Part shown: one piece after another, positions 33,653 to 45,364 of the stretch
How the letters are laid out: each line of letters opens with the position of its first letter
How positions within the stretch are numbered: position 1 is the stretch's first letter
Notes under the pieces: model-generated
What the model saw: only the letters and a program-made list of their open reading frames with translations
Told to the model about the DNA's origin: nothing
Database searches by the model: none
DNA from: Primulina eburnea
Lineage: Eukaryota; Streptophyta; Magnoliopsida; Lamiales; Gesneriaceae
Assembly (NCBI RefSeq): GCF_022965805.1
Contig: NC_133104.1
Span: 41,150,682 to 41,214,681, forward strand
DNA: 64,000 bases
Direction of reading: 5' to 3'
Program-made: the position numbers and the translations under genes

Positions 33653-35854
33653 GGGTTTTTTTTAAAAAATATTACAAATTAATAAAGTAATTGTAAAAAT
33701 ATAGCAAATTGGGGAGATTTGTAAAAATATAGCAATCCGGGACTACTTATTGTCCCGGATTCATATTTATTATTTTTTTAAAAAAAACAAAAATAAAGTA
33801 GGGCACGGATCTTTTAAAAAAATATATAAGAGAAATCGGCGACGGTTTATCTAAACTCGTCGCTATTAGCGATCGTTTATAAAAAACCGTCGCTATTTGC
33901 GACGGTTTTGCGACGGTTTAAGAAAAAACTGTCGCTAGAGTAAATCCGTGAGTTCCTGCCACGGATTCTGAGAAGGCGTGTCCCGCTTTCTTTCTTCAAG
34001 TAGAAATGCGGGTATTCTTTTCGTCATCGCCAAAAATAATTGTTCTTCATGTTCATTCTCGTAACTTATTTGTTTCATTCGATTTATATGTGCAAAATCA
34101 ATCTTTTCTACTTCGATCATATATTAATATTATTTGTTGATTTTATCGTCCATTTCATTTGAAGAGATACGAAGATATAATGTTTAATTTCGTTGATAAT
34201 ATTATAATTATATATTAAGAAGTAATTTTTTGTGTATTTTTTTTTATAATACTTGTCATTTATCTCATATATTAGCATCGTCCGTTGATATTATTACAAG
34301 TTCCGTATAATTACGTCTGCGAAAATAATTTAATTAATTTTTTAATATTTTGTTTATATTATTTATATTATATTAATGTAATTATAATTTTGTTCACTAA
34401 CATTATATGATTAAAGATAACTTAGTTAAATATTATATTTTTATTATTAATCGCGATGTTAAAAAATAGTTTGATATAATATTATATCTAAAATAATTAT
34501 ATTTAATTTACGTGATATGATATTATATCTATAATAATTAAAAAAATTAATTAATATACTTATTTTAATTATAATAATTATATTTACTTGATATAATATT
34601 ATATTTACAATAATTACAATAGTTATATTTAATTTACGCAAGGGCAGATTTAGTGTAGGGCGAGCGGGGGCCACGGCCCTCCCAAAAAATTTAAAAAAAA
34701 ATTTAGTGTATATTAATTTTTTTTAAACTAAATATATAAACAGATATATATATACATGGCCCCCCCAAAATGAATGATACGTCCATGTATCTCAGTGGCT
34801 AAAGCCAATGACAATGTTTGATCCGCCCGATTTCGGAACCTGGTTCTTCTTTTTTTTTTGGATTAGCGACGGTTGTGGTGAAAACCGTCGCAAAATCCGC
34901 GACGGTTTTTTATAACCGTCGCCATATAGCGACGATGTTTGAGAAAACCGTCGCAAAATAAACTAAACGTTGTCTAAATCCTAGATCCACCCCTGAATTT
35001 ACGTGATATAATATTGTATCTACAACAATTACAATAATTATAATATTAATTGTTTTATTGGAATTAGAATATGTATATAAATTACAGATTTTATATTTAC
35101 GTGAAATTTTATGTATGCTATATGTATAATTATAGTATTAATTGCATTATAAATTACGGAGGTTAAAATTACGTGAAATTTTAAAACTTATTTTCAATAT
35201 ATTTTAAAAACGTAACATAATACTTTATAATTTCATTAGTATTAAGTACACTAATATTAACTCATTCTTATATTAAATTAAATTATTTATATTAAAATTA
35301 CTTCTTAATATATAATTATAATATTTTCAACGAAATTAAACATTACCTCTTCGTATCTCTTCAAATGAAATGGACCATAAATTCAACAAATAATATTATT
35401 ATATGATCGAAGTAGAAAAGATGGATTTTGCACATATAAATCGAATGAAAAAAATAAGTTGCGAGAATGAATATGAGGAACAATTATTTTCGACGATGAT
35501 AGAAAGAATACCTGCATTTCTACTTGAAGAAAGAAAACACACGTGATACGTCTTCTCAGAATCCGTGGCAGGAATTCACGGATTTAATTTAGCGACGGTT
35601 TTGCTTAAACCGTCGCCAAGAGCGACGGGTTTTCCTTAACAGTCGCCAATAGCGACGGGTTTAAATAAAACGTCGCCGATTTCTCTTATATATTTTTTTT
35701 AAAAGAGCCGTGCCCTACTTTCTTTTTTTAAAAAAAATATAATAAATATGAATCCGGGACAATAAGTCCCGGATTGCTATATTTTTACAAATCTCCCCAA
35801 TTTGCTATATTTTTACAATTACTTTATTAATTTGTAATATTTTTAAAAAAACCC
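33653..35854. mobile_element. Mutator-like element with long inverted arms
   Basis: The left arm (33653 to about 34229) and right arm (about 35298-35854) are inverted copies of about 575 bp. Both start GGGTTTTT(T)TTAAAAA-ATATTACAAATTAATAAAG and share GCAATCCGGGAC, the GCGACGGTTT units, the CCACGGATTCTGAGAAG block and GAAGAGATACGAAGA. Flanking 10-mers are TTCAAATGTA (33643-33652) and ATCAAATGCA (35855-35864), 8 of 10 identical, compatible with an aged MULE target duplication. A 61-codon frame (34120-33935, minus strand; MIEVEKIDFAHINRMKQISY) has a partner in the right arm starting at 35403. No transposase. A hAT element is nested in the centre. Confidence 0.8.
34639..34995. mobile_element. hAT-type MITE nested in the Mutator-like element
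   Basis: The ends are CAAGGGCAGATTTAG and, inverted, CAGGGGTGGATCTAG. The element is flanked by a perfect 8-bp duplication, AATTTACG (34631-34638 and 34996-35003), the hAT signature. At 357 bp it is non-coding. It contains three GCGACGGTT/AACCGTCGC units at about 34865-34960. Confidence 0.85.
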
Positions 35855-35864
35855 ATCAAATGCA

Positions 35865-36439
35865 TCCTCGTTCAAAAAAAAAAAAAAATAAAGAAGAAAA
35901 AAAAGAATTAGAATAACTATAGTCGTGTTTTGTTCATTCGAAATCATATTTTTGAATTTTTCTGATTATGTAAATTGATTGGTATTTATTTATTTAAATC
36001 AAGAAAATGGAAAAATAAATCATAAATTTTGAACCATGGATAAATTCTTTATTTTTTTTAATAATATATAGCGTCAATAAGATAAAATATAATTAAAAAA
36101 ATTATACCATTTGTAAAATTAAAATATTATGAATAAGGTAGCTTTTCAAGTTATTTGAAATATATTAATATTTATTTGTTTGATCGAATTTTCAAAGATT
36201 TTTTTAATTACAAAATTTAATTATTAAAATATAATATAATGTACTTTATATATATTATTATATTATTAAGTTTGAGAATTTTAGATTAATTAACTTTTTA
36301 GTATCGTCTGTTTCAATAATTATATACATTAATAAAGTATTAAAACTTTATTGTAAGTTATATGTAACTTAATGGATAGAACCTTTTTTTCCTAAATATC
36401 GAGTCCAATTCTTAAATAAATAAATATACATATGTATGT
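35865..36439. other. AT-rich spacer
   Basis: An A-run (about 35874-35890) and AT-rich sequence. No gene, RNA or bounded repeat was seen. Confidence 0.4.
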
Positions 36440-36614
36440 ATATATTCCCTCGGAAACCATGCACGTCAATTTATTGTGTTTACATAATAATTCCTACAAG
36501 TTGACTCACATTCTTAGTCATGGAGTACTCGAATAATTCCGCTGTTGAAAGCGAAGCTCTAAATTATATTCCTTCTTTTTAATATAATAGTTTTTAAATA
36601 AGTTGCGGATTTTT
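36440..36614 (+). repeat. Duplicated HIPP upstream segment, copy B
   Basis: The same order of blocks as 20575-20758 (CATGCACGTCAATTTATTGT, CAAGTTGACTCACA, GAAAGCGAAGCTCT, TTTTTAAATAAGTTGCGGAT). No HIPP coding sequence follows; the copy ends next to an (AT)n tract at 36621-36660. It appears to be an orphan promoter piece. Confidence 0.85.
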
Positions 36615-36616
36615 AT

Positions 36617-36661
<45 letters not shown>

Positions 36662-38099
36662 CAATATGATAAAAAAAATAGTTGTATATTTAAGTTGATA
36701 ATTATTTATTATAATGTAATTTTTAAATAAATATAAATTTTTTAAAAAATTATTAATAAAATAAATTAAAGAATTTTGAAAATAAAATGTTACCTAATTA
36801 ATTCTATTAATGGTAGTTGGACTTAGAAACAATTTAGGCTAAAAGTAAAATTGACTTAGTTTAATCATGTATCAATTTGTCAATTTATAAATATTCACGT
36901 ATTTACAATAATATATGTAGTCAATTATTCATCTGCTAAAACTAATTTTGATTTTTAAAAAATAAAGTATTTAAACCTATATATTTTGAGGCTAATATAA
37001 ATCAAGTTTTAGGCCTAATGATTTTCTTGGCGTCCTAGGCATTTCATCTGTGTCAGCTCAGCTCCTTCAATATGTGTATTTACGGCTTTACTCATTCAGA
37101 CACTAAATGCTAATTAATTAGTTGACACGTAACGACAATTGGAAATACGACTTAATTACTTATATATATGCATATAAAAAAACTTGATTTATTTGAATAA
37201 TTACATATTTGATATAAATAACTACTTATATATATGCATATAAAAGTTTATGTCGACTATGATAAAAAATTATGTGTGATGGTTCATATTTTGTGAGACG
37301 GATCTCTTATTTAGGTTATCCATGAAAAAATATTATTTTTTATGTTAAAAATATTACTTTTTATTGTGAATATCGGTAGACTTGACCCTTCTCATATATA
37401 AAAGTTCATCGTCTATACCGTAATAAAAATGGAAGAAAATGACACAAATTACTATTATTAATTTTTTATATAAAAAAAATTGAATAATCTAACAGAAAAA
37501 AAGCATCCAACAGATACATAATAAAAAATAAAAAGAAAAAGAAAAGGAAAGAGAGGGAAAAAAATTGATGACCATCTAACGACGCCGTTTGTAAACATAG
37601 TAACCACCTTAATTTGTATATATAAGTTGAAGAAATGTAGTGGCCTCAACTCCTTTATAATTTTTTTTTTTTTTCAATTATGATGTGGTGAAATGGTATA
37701 TTTCGATCATTAATATATATGAAAATTTTTATAAATATAAGAAATATTTATATGATATAATAATATTAAAATAAAGAGAAAAACACTTCTTATATAACAT
37801 ATACTAATCCATAAGATAACTATATTTTCTTGAAATTTAATACCATTGATCCTAGAAGTGACGATTTACTGGATATAATGATGAATGATACATAATATAA
37901 AAATAAGAAATCAATATATTTAATTTGGATAAGATAACGATGTATTATACCATTTTTTGTAAAATTTGAAAAAAATATTTAACAAACGAAAACAATAATA
38001 AATTAATGTTTTATCATGCCAAAACATTGTTGTAGAAATCCTGTAGATTGTTTTGTTTAACTTTTGTTGAGTCTCTCTATGTGAATTCATATTTCTAAT

Positions 38100-38145
<46 letters not shown>

Positions 38146-38427
38146 AATATATATAAATTATTATTATATAATATTTATACACATGTAGGTCATAAATGTA
38201 ACAATTTAGTCTGAACAAGTAGGCAAAAAGGATATCTACACTTCTCTCAACAACAATTAATACAAATTCGGTAGCAATTCAGAGCTGCGTCCCAGTTTTC
38301 TATACGCATGCTGCTGCTATAAATTGGTCATTATCACACCAGAAATTAGCATTTTGGGGAAAATTGTTTTGTTGAATTAGACATAACAAACAATATTGTC
38401 AAGTGTTAAGAGGAAAGAATTTTGAAG
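36615..38427. other. Spacer with microsatellites and a MITE; TPD1-like upstream region
   Basis: An (AT)n microsatellite at 36621-36660 and an (AC)n(AT)n compound microsatellite at about 38098-38145. No gene. The last few hundred bases are the upstream region of the TPD1-like gene. Confidence 0.55.
37262..37402. mobile_element. GTGAGACGGTCTCAC-family MITE, copy 4 (degenerate)
   Basis: Retains TTTTGTGAGACGGATCTCTT, ATTTAGGTTATCCATGAAAA, the ATTACTTTTTATTGTGAATATCGGT block and TTGACCCTTCTCA. The outer inverted ends are degraded. Confidence 0.75.
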
Positions 38428-39309
38428 ATGAAATGTTTGGTTGCTCTTTCCATTATTGTGTTCTCAGGTACCTATATATGCTCATTTCTCTCCTTCTTTC
38501 ATTATATATCATGCGTATATTAATTCTTCCCACCACGTTTTTCTTACAAAACCAGTACTCATCGTTGTCTAATTATATTATACCCTGAATTTACAAGAAA
38601 TTATTACGTCCGTGAAGTTGAGATTTTCCTTGATGGGATATGATGTGTGTTTGGATTGTGATCTTTTGCTATTTCTTCAAAGAAAAAGAAAATCTTCGAA
38701 CATAGTTTTATTGCAGTTGTGGGAATAGATGGTGCATTTAAACACTGTAATTACGAAGCTTGCATGCAAGAACCAATCTTGTCCAGTGGAATTCATGATG
38801 CGGTCGTGGCCAGAAAACTAGTCACTGATTACACTGGTAATTAAATATATAACATATAGAAATCAACTTTAATTTTCCTCGTCAAACTTTATATATTACG
38901 AGGCGAATTAAAATGTAACGACCTTTCATTTGCTTCTTCTTTTAAATTATATTTAATGGAAGGGGATGATGGAGCTGGTACCATAAATCGGGTAGGGGAA
39001 GGGGCACCGTCGTGTTCGATGGATGACATCCTCGTCGACCAAGGCGCGACGGAGCCGCTTCCCGATGGTATACCCACGTATACGGTGGAGGTTCAGAATG
39101 TTTGTGTGAGTGGTTGCAGCATCTCTGACATCCACCTTAGCTGCGGGTGGTTCAGCTCTGCCAGGTTGGTGGATCCGAGTATATTCCGGCGGGTTGGATT
39201 CGACGATTGCCTTGTCAACGGCGGAGAGCCCCTCAGCCCTGGAGAAGCTCTTTCTTTCCAGTATGCCAATACTTTTATGTATCCTCTTTATGTATCCTCC
39301 GTAGCTTGT

Positions 39310-39312
<3 letters not shown>
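38428..39312 (+). CDS. TPD1-like small secreted Cys-rich protein
   Basis: Three exons: 38428-38467, 38717-38836 and 38963-39312, all GT-AG and in frame, encoding about 169 aa. The first 20 residues or so (MKCLVALSIIVFSVVGIDGA) form a clear secretion signal. The mature part has a central acidic/Gly segment and the conserved C-terminal domain of TAPETUM DETERMINANT1-like proteins: CSMDDILVDQGATEPLPDGI, PTYTVEVQNVCVSGCSISDI, HLSCGWFSSARLVDP, DDCLVNGG, and LSFQYANTFMYPLYVSSVAC at the stop. In Arabidopsis TPD1 is the ligand of the EMS1/EXS receptor kinase that specifies tapetum; TDL paralogues are expressed more widely. A ligand role is inferred here. It looks TDL1-like, but orthology cannot be decided by eye. 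Confidence 0.9.
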
Positions 39313-39344
<32 letters not shown>

Positions 39345-40357
39345 GTGCTTTTTAATATATAATCATGATTCAGCTTGTTTCGGTCGTGTTCGTAGAACCA
39401 TCTCCCCCCGACAGGGACGGCTGTTAGAACACATCCGGCCAAGGCTAGCTACCCACTTCGGAGGATCTCAAACCCAATTTTTTTTAAAATCTAACGGTGA
39501 AGAAACAACATAGAAAATTGATTGAAAATTCCAAAAGCATCTAACCAATCGCTTGTCTTTACTAGATTAAAAATAAAACTCAATTCGATATTGTAACCGA
39601 ATTGAACGGGATTATAACATAATTTGAATAGTATTTTTTTATATATATATTTTCCAATAAATATGTATATAAAAGGTTATTTATTTGACAAAGTAACTAA
39701 AAATAATATTTTACTAAATTGTGGTTTCAAATTTATTTTCGAGCAACTCAATGGGATTCAACGTATTGATGTGAGATTCGATTCAATCATGTGTTAGTCA
39801 AACATTTTTTGAGTTAACCAAATTAAATCGGACCAAGTCTAGATTGATTTGATCCAATAAGCATCCCTAATTAATGCAAATAATTTAATTGAAGTTTATA
39901 CGCATTCCTAATATCTAAGAACCTAGTTGCGCGGCGAAGTTTATTACAGCATTGATTACATTTATGTACAACTAAATTTGTACAATAATTTTTCTTGTTA
40001 GAAATAACTGATCAAGAATCACAGTACACTTCACATGCACCAACAACGGATCAACCGATCAAGGCTATGAAACACAGAGAAAAACGATCGAGTTACGTGG
40101 TTCGGCTTAAAACAGCTTACATCCATGGAAGAACGGAGCAGCTTTCTTGTATTAATTAATATAACAGAGAGTTTAACAAGTATATAACCAAGAGTCAAAG
40201 CTGAATTACAATTGAAATTATTCCCTCAACTACTTCGACTCTCTCCATCTATGTGTCGTGTCCTCTCTTTGTATCTTTTGTCAAGCGATCACAATGGAGA
40301 TTCTTGATTATTCGTCTTTTTCGTCGTGCCTTAATCCTTGAGTCAAACTATATATAT
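39313..40357. other. Spacer with a (TA)n tract and a possible retroelement fragment
   Basis: A (TA)n microsatellite at about 39314-39341. The segment at about 40010-40340 contains GAGTTACGTGGTTCGGC followed by TTACATCCATGGAAG. That phrase is common in plant copia-type LTR or TRIM sequences, but no ends or partner repeat were found. No gene. Confidence 0.4.
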
Positions 40358-42658
40358 GGCTATGCTTGATAGCCATGATAAGAGAATGATTATTAAATAA
40401 TAGTTCTTTATCTTGTGTTATGTTCATTTTTTATTTAGTCTTCAAGCTCTTGATTATGATTGAAAGCCCCCACTAATCATGTTATTTGTGTGATTAAATA
40501 TAATTCCTCAAAAGTGTGATAATGTATAATTCTTGAATAGTGATCATGATAAGATTGTATATTGACCACAATACCCTTGAATTGTCTTATTCAATATAAT
40601 ATGAAAATTAAAATTAGTGATAATTTAATAATTAATATAATATTTAAATTTTTATTATATTTTTTTATAAATAAATTTCATATTTTTTTTATTATTTTCA
40701 ATTATTTAAAAAAAAACAATAATATTATAATTATCACTAAAATTTATTTAACAATAAAATTAATATTTAAAATATTATTACTATTTTAATTATTAATTAA
40801 ATGTATATTAATAAATATATTTCTAATAAATATATTTAAATTAATTTAATAAATGTATAATATAATTATAAATATTTAATTGTCTATCAAATTATTTTAA
40901 GAATATTTATAATTATTTTAAAAAAAACAATAATATTGTAATTATTACTCAACTTTATTTAACATTAACATTCAAAATATATTGTTTTTTAATTATTAAT
41001 GCATATTTACAAATTTATTTCTAATAGATATATGATAAGCACGAATTATATAGCATTTTAGGGATTTTATTTTGTCGTATTCGTGCTTATTTGGCATTGT
41101 TATTCCGAGTTTTGCGCTTAATTTGTGTTATTATTGTATTTGCAGGTTTGACCAAAAGATGTTAAAAAGCCAAAGAAAAGGAAGAAGAGTCGAACATCGC
41201 AATGACATGTCAAAAAAACTCGGAATAATAGGAGAAGATCACAATGAGAACACTCGGACCTATACACGGACCCCGGATAAGGGGCCGTGTCCTAAAATCC
41301 CATGGATGAATATTCACGAGAAGACACGGACCCAAACCGGAGGACTACACGGGGTCCGTGTACATGATTTTGAGATTATATTTCGCGAAGATTAAATCGT
41401 GAATTTGGGGAAGAATAAAAGGAAAAGGAGATCAAACAATTGAGGGTTGTTCCATATTCGATAGCAGCCGACTTTAGGAGAAAAAAAAGCGCGGCTTTGG
41501 GACTCTCGAAAAGACGGCGAAGACTTGGGAGAAACGAGAGAAAAAGACAGCACAATTTACACGCAAGATCTGCGCACCATCATTGAGATTTCTCTTCTCT
41601 TTTATTTTCTTATTTTTAGACATGAATTCAAACATTAAATTTGATTTTAGTTTTGAATTTATGGAGTAGTTTTTCTTGTGATCGGGACCACGATAGGGAC
41701 AAACGACTGATTTTGTTTATTCGTTGGATCGTTTAATTCCTAATTATTTTTTAATGTTATTGATTAATGTTTGCGTAATTTTTCGTGCTTTTGATTTGGC
41801 CAATTAAATTGCATGTTTGTTGTTCGATCTTGACTCGAAAGGGAATAGATTGGAATTAGCTTCAAAAATATTAATCAACACACGGTTAAACCGACTAGAA
41901 ATAGTATTCGGTTTCAGTGTGCGATTTTAGGCGACAGCTGTAATTCTATCGTTGATGCATGCGTTTTTGTTTAATTAAATTCAATTAGAAATAATTGGAC
42001 TGTTAAATGAAAATAGGATTATAAATTCTAGAAATAGATTTATAATTAAATTAGAGGATTACATCGTGACTTCGAATAATTGTTTAGTCGAATAATTCCA
42101 GTGCTTGAATTTAATCAGAGTTTGTTACCGTTGTGTGTTCTCGGTCATTCTATTTAAATTTGAAAATCCCACGTTCCAAGCTTCTCTGATATTTGACTTA
42201 GCCATCAAATTAGCATACATTAGTTTAAAAATTTATCTAGCTGAAATAACAATCAAATCGCTCGTTATTGTTTACCTAGATTAAATAAAATAATTGAATC
42301 TTGGTAATTAAATAATAGTCTCTGTGGGATCGATACTTGGACTGTTCGTCCATTTACTATAACTTGACCTAGTCCGCTTGCTAGAATTAATCTCAACCGA
42401 AATCGTCGGTCAATATATTTAAATTAATTTTAATAATTATAAATATTTAATTATCTATCCAATTATTTTAAGAATATATATTTAATTAGCATTTGAGACA
42501 TTTTGGTCATTACAATAAAATTTAAAAATTAATGCATCATTTAAAATTCATACCAAACACCATGTTATTCACCATACTATTAATTCATATATCTCATTTT
42601 TTAATCAATCTAATTATTAAATCATTTACTTATCCTATCACACGTACCAAACGGAGCC
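40358..42658. mobile_element. Tourist-like MITE interrupted by a solo LTR
   Basis: Starts GGCTATGCTTGATAGCCATG and ends CACGTACCAAACGGAGCC, matching the family of 6942-7652, including the TTGTGTGATTAAATAT and CATTTTGGTCATTACAATAA blocks. It is split at 41033-42412 by an LTR. A short AT-rich segment is duplicated on either side of the insertion (about 40850-40920 and 42425-42480). Confidence 0.7.
41033..42412 (+). mobile_element. Solo LTR, Ty3/gypsy-like
   Basis: A 1380-bp unit with TG (TGATAAGCACG) and CA (ATCGTCGGTCA) termini, flanked by a perfect 5-bp duplication, ATATA (41028-41032 and 42413-42417). It has no internal coding region and no second LTR, so it is a recombination product. The end phrase CTCTGTGGGATCGATACTTG resembles the 3' part of plant gypsy (Athila/Tat-type) LTRs. 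Internal ORFs such as 41072-41395 are incidental. Confidence 0.85.
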
Positions 42659-44369
42659 ATAATTTATATTTTGACCTTGAGTTTCCAGTCTTCATGACAC
42701 TTCAAGCTGTCCAACAGATTATGTATGGCCCAAGCCCGCAACCAATTGACTAATTGTCGCGGCCCAAACCATGAATAACCAGCCCTTGATATATTTCATC
42801 TTCTTGTCAACTTGTGAGTCACCTAATATCCCAACAAATCTCATAATAAATTCAATAAAAAAATTTATGAGATAATAATAAAATATAACGATATAATATC
42901 AAAATCTCAAGATTTAATTATTGTAAATATCGTTGTATGATATATATGTTGTACATTTAACACTATTCTTTAATTATTTGGAACATTGTGATCGATCCAA
43001 TCAATTACATATTATTAGTTCATAAACATAAAAATAAATATCAACTACTTTAGGCGATCCACTTGTGCTATAGAGGCGACATGAAGACTGACGCGGCCTT
43101 GACCCAATGATTACAGTCGAAGTCTTGAGACTGACATTTGCAGAAGCTTGTGATCAACGGTTAACTCGACCCTACCTCTGCGGACACTGTCCGCAGAGGT
43201 CGATCTAACGGCTCGGATTTTTTCGAGTCAATTTTTTTATTTTTTATTAACATGGAGGTGGGCCCGGATCACTCATGTGGAGTGAAACAAACCGTGATCA
43301 ACCCCAAAAATTAGTTCAAGACGAGAATTGTTCAAGTCCAGATATGCAACTCTCAGAGAAATTATGTAATCAATGTAACACCACTAACATTTACTAGGAC
43401 CTCATTAGTTAATGAGGTAAAAACATAAAAAAAAAAAAACTTGCAAAAACATCGAGCGACTTCATTTAAAGCAATGACTAAAAAGAAAATTACCACGAAG
43501 ACCAGGTTCAACCTTGGTCGTATGTATTATATAAGCAATGGCCCGCAACAAGTATTCTATTCATGATGTGGGGAATTATAAATTTGGTCGGTTATTATTA
43601 TTATTATTATTATTATTATTGTTATTAATTAAGGTTATGCTTGTCTAACAATCAAGTCAAATGATTAAGGAAATTATTATCAAAAGTGGAAGAATCTTGG
43701 CGGCTGCACGCGGTCTTAAATTTTCAGATAAAAGAATATAATATGGGACGTGTCTCTCTCATTTTCTTGATGGCCTAATCCGTACTTCTCCTGACTCCTG
43801 TAATGTTGTGAAATTTTAGTTATTTGATTATCTCAACGCATGAGGTCGTTTTTTTAATTACAATATAAGTAAGATTTAATGAGATTAGATTATCAGGAGA
43901 ATTATTCCTCGAAAAAAACTAACTCAACATAAATATTTTGGGAGAAAATTTTGAAGAATTGGCATGCATGTGTTTGGTTAAGACTATTATTTTGTTGTCA
44001 AAATTATTTTAAATTTTGTAAATACTGTAATTTACTTTATAATATACTCGTAGAGACCCCCACACATATTACATTTTGAGTTACCATAGTAATTATGTTG
44101 GCTTGTGTTAATAAACACTTAAGAATTGTTCTGCATTATTTCTTAGATTGTGGTAATATCACACCGATTTTTAACCCAGAGAATCAAAATGTATGGGTTC
44201 AAATTTTGAAAATAACTTCTGGAACAAAAAGTTACTTGATGAATAATGATCAAATTTAATTATTCGATTCATTGTTGATGTTTAAATTAATTATAAAGGC
44301 TCAAGCCCGTTATGTACTCCAAAAAAATATATATAAATAGAGGATGATTCTAATTAATACCTCTCATTA
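42659..44369. other. Spacer with a (TTA)n microsatellite
   Basis: A (TTA)n microsatellite at about 43597-43625. A short perfect dyad, CCTCTGCGGACACTGTCCGCAGAGG, spans 43176-43200. No gene or transposon boundary was recognised. Confidence 0.45.
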
Positions 44370-44374
44370 TTTTA

Positions 44375-44731
44375 TGTTAATTGTTTTACATCGGTTGGAT
44401 AAATAGCCTGGGAGTTGTATATATGGGCTTTGACAATTCTCCCCCTTGAGAGGTTGAGTTAGGTCCAAGTTCCAATCTTAACATGGTATCAGAGCCCAGG
44501 TTCCACAGTTATGTATTGGATTGCCTATAATCAGGCCACACGTTCTGCCCATAATTGGGTCATTTGTAAACTCCACGCTCCAAATGCTCATTACTGGACG
44601 TGAGAGAGGTGTATTCATTGTTCCACATCGGTTGGATAAATAACCTGAGAGTTGTATATATGGACTTGGACAATCTTCCTCCCTTAAGCTAGCTTTTGGT
44701 GTTGAGTTAGGTCCAAGTTCCAATCTTAACA
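44375..44731 (+). mobile_element. TRIM (terminal-repeat retrotransposon in miniature), complete
   Basis: LTR1 is 44375-44483 and LTR2 about 44610-44731. They share CATCGGTTGGATAAATA, TGAGAGTTGTATATATGG and GAGTTAGGTCCAAGTTCCAA, ending CTTAACA. The outer ends are TGTTAA...TTAACA. A 12-nt tRNA-Met primer site, TGGTATCAGAGC, directly follows LTR1 (44484-44495). A GAGAGAGG purine tract precedes LTR2. A 5-bp duplication, TTTTA, flanks the unit (44370-44374 and 44732-44736). At 357 bp it is non-coding and needs enzymes in trans. Confidence 0.88.
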
Positions 44732-44736
44732 TTTTA

Positions 44737-45364
44737 TGCTTAAACTCTTCAGATTTCAGATAATATCTTTAAATTATTTTCTGACTTGAACGTCAGAGTG
44801 TTTACGTCGGATAAACTCGGCGTTTCTGACGTTTGTTTGTGACGCAGGTGATAATCCATAAAATTTTATTTCCTCCAGCTACTTGGACCCGCTTACGAGC
44901 TAACTAGAATACCAGTCTACGATTAATTGAATCCGTTTACGAACCTGCAGAATAATCCGGATAATCACGATTTTTGATTGCATCATCATTATTATATAAA
45001 TAAAATAATAAAATTGGAAAATTGTCTGCGAAAAAACGCAGGTATTTAGTCCGTACTCCATACCATGTATTGGATTTGGGTCAACAAAAAAATGGTATGG
45101 ATTTGGGCCAACAAAAAAAAATAAAAGATCTCAAATGTTAAAATCGTGTTTCAATCTCTTCCATATGTAAAGAGCGTTGTCGGTAAAAAAAAAACGTTAT
45201 TTGATCGACGCTGCCTAATATTCTAATTTCAAACTAATTAAAAGCGCGAAACCTATTTTGAATTTTCAGACAGCGCCCCAACTAAAATCAAACCTGCTAC
45301 AAATGTTCTTCTTCCCTAAGTTCTTACGCCCTAATTAATTCCCGACTGGATAGATTTCACGAGA
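44737..45364. promoter_or_regulatory. Upstream region of the coiled-coil protein gene
   Basis: No gene. The segment at about 45046-45125 contains a near-duplicate phrase (ATGGTATGGATTTGGGCCAACAAAAAAA beside ATGTATTGGATTTGGGTCAACAAAAAAA). No TATA box was fixed. Confidence 0.35.

Noticed and set aside
41072..41395. 107-codon ORF
   Set aside because: Lies wholly within the solo LTR and has no retroelement protein similarity.
43176..43200. 25-nt perfect dyad CCTCTGCGGACA/TGTCCGCAGAGG
   Set aside because: Too short, with no flanking structure to call it an element; kept only as a note in the spacer entry.
8571..43625. Microsatellite tracts at 8571, 36621, 38098, 39314 and 43597 as possible regulatory arrays
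   Set aside because: Simple di- or trinucleotide repeats common in plant spacers; no spacer-repeat structure of a CRISPR or satellite array.
44478..44732. 84-codon minus-strand ORF
   Set aside because: Covers the TRIM element and its second LTR; not a gene.
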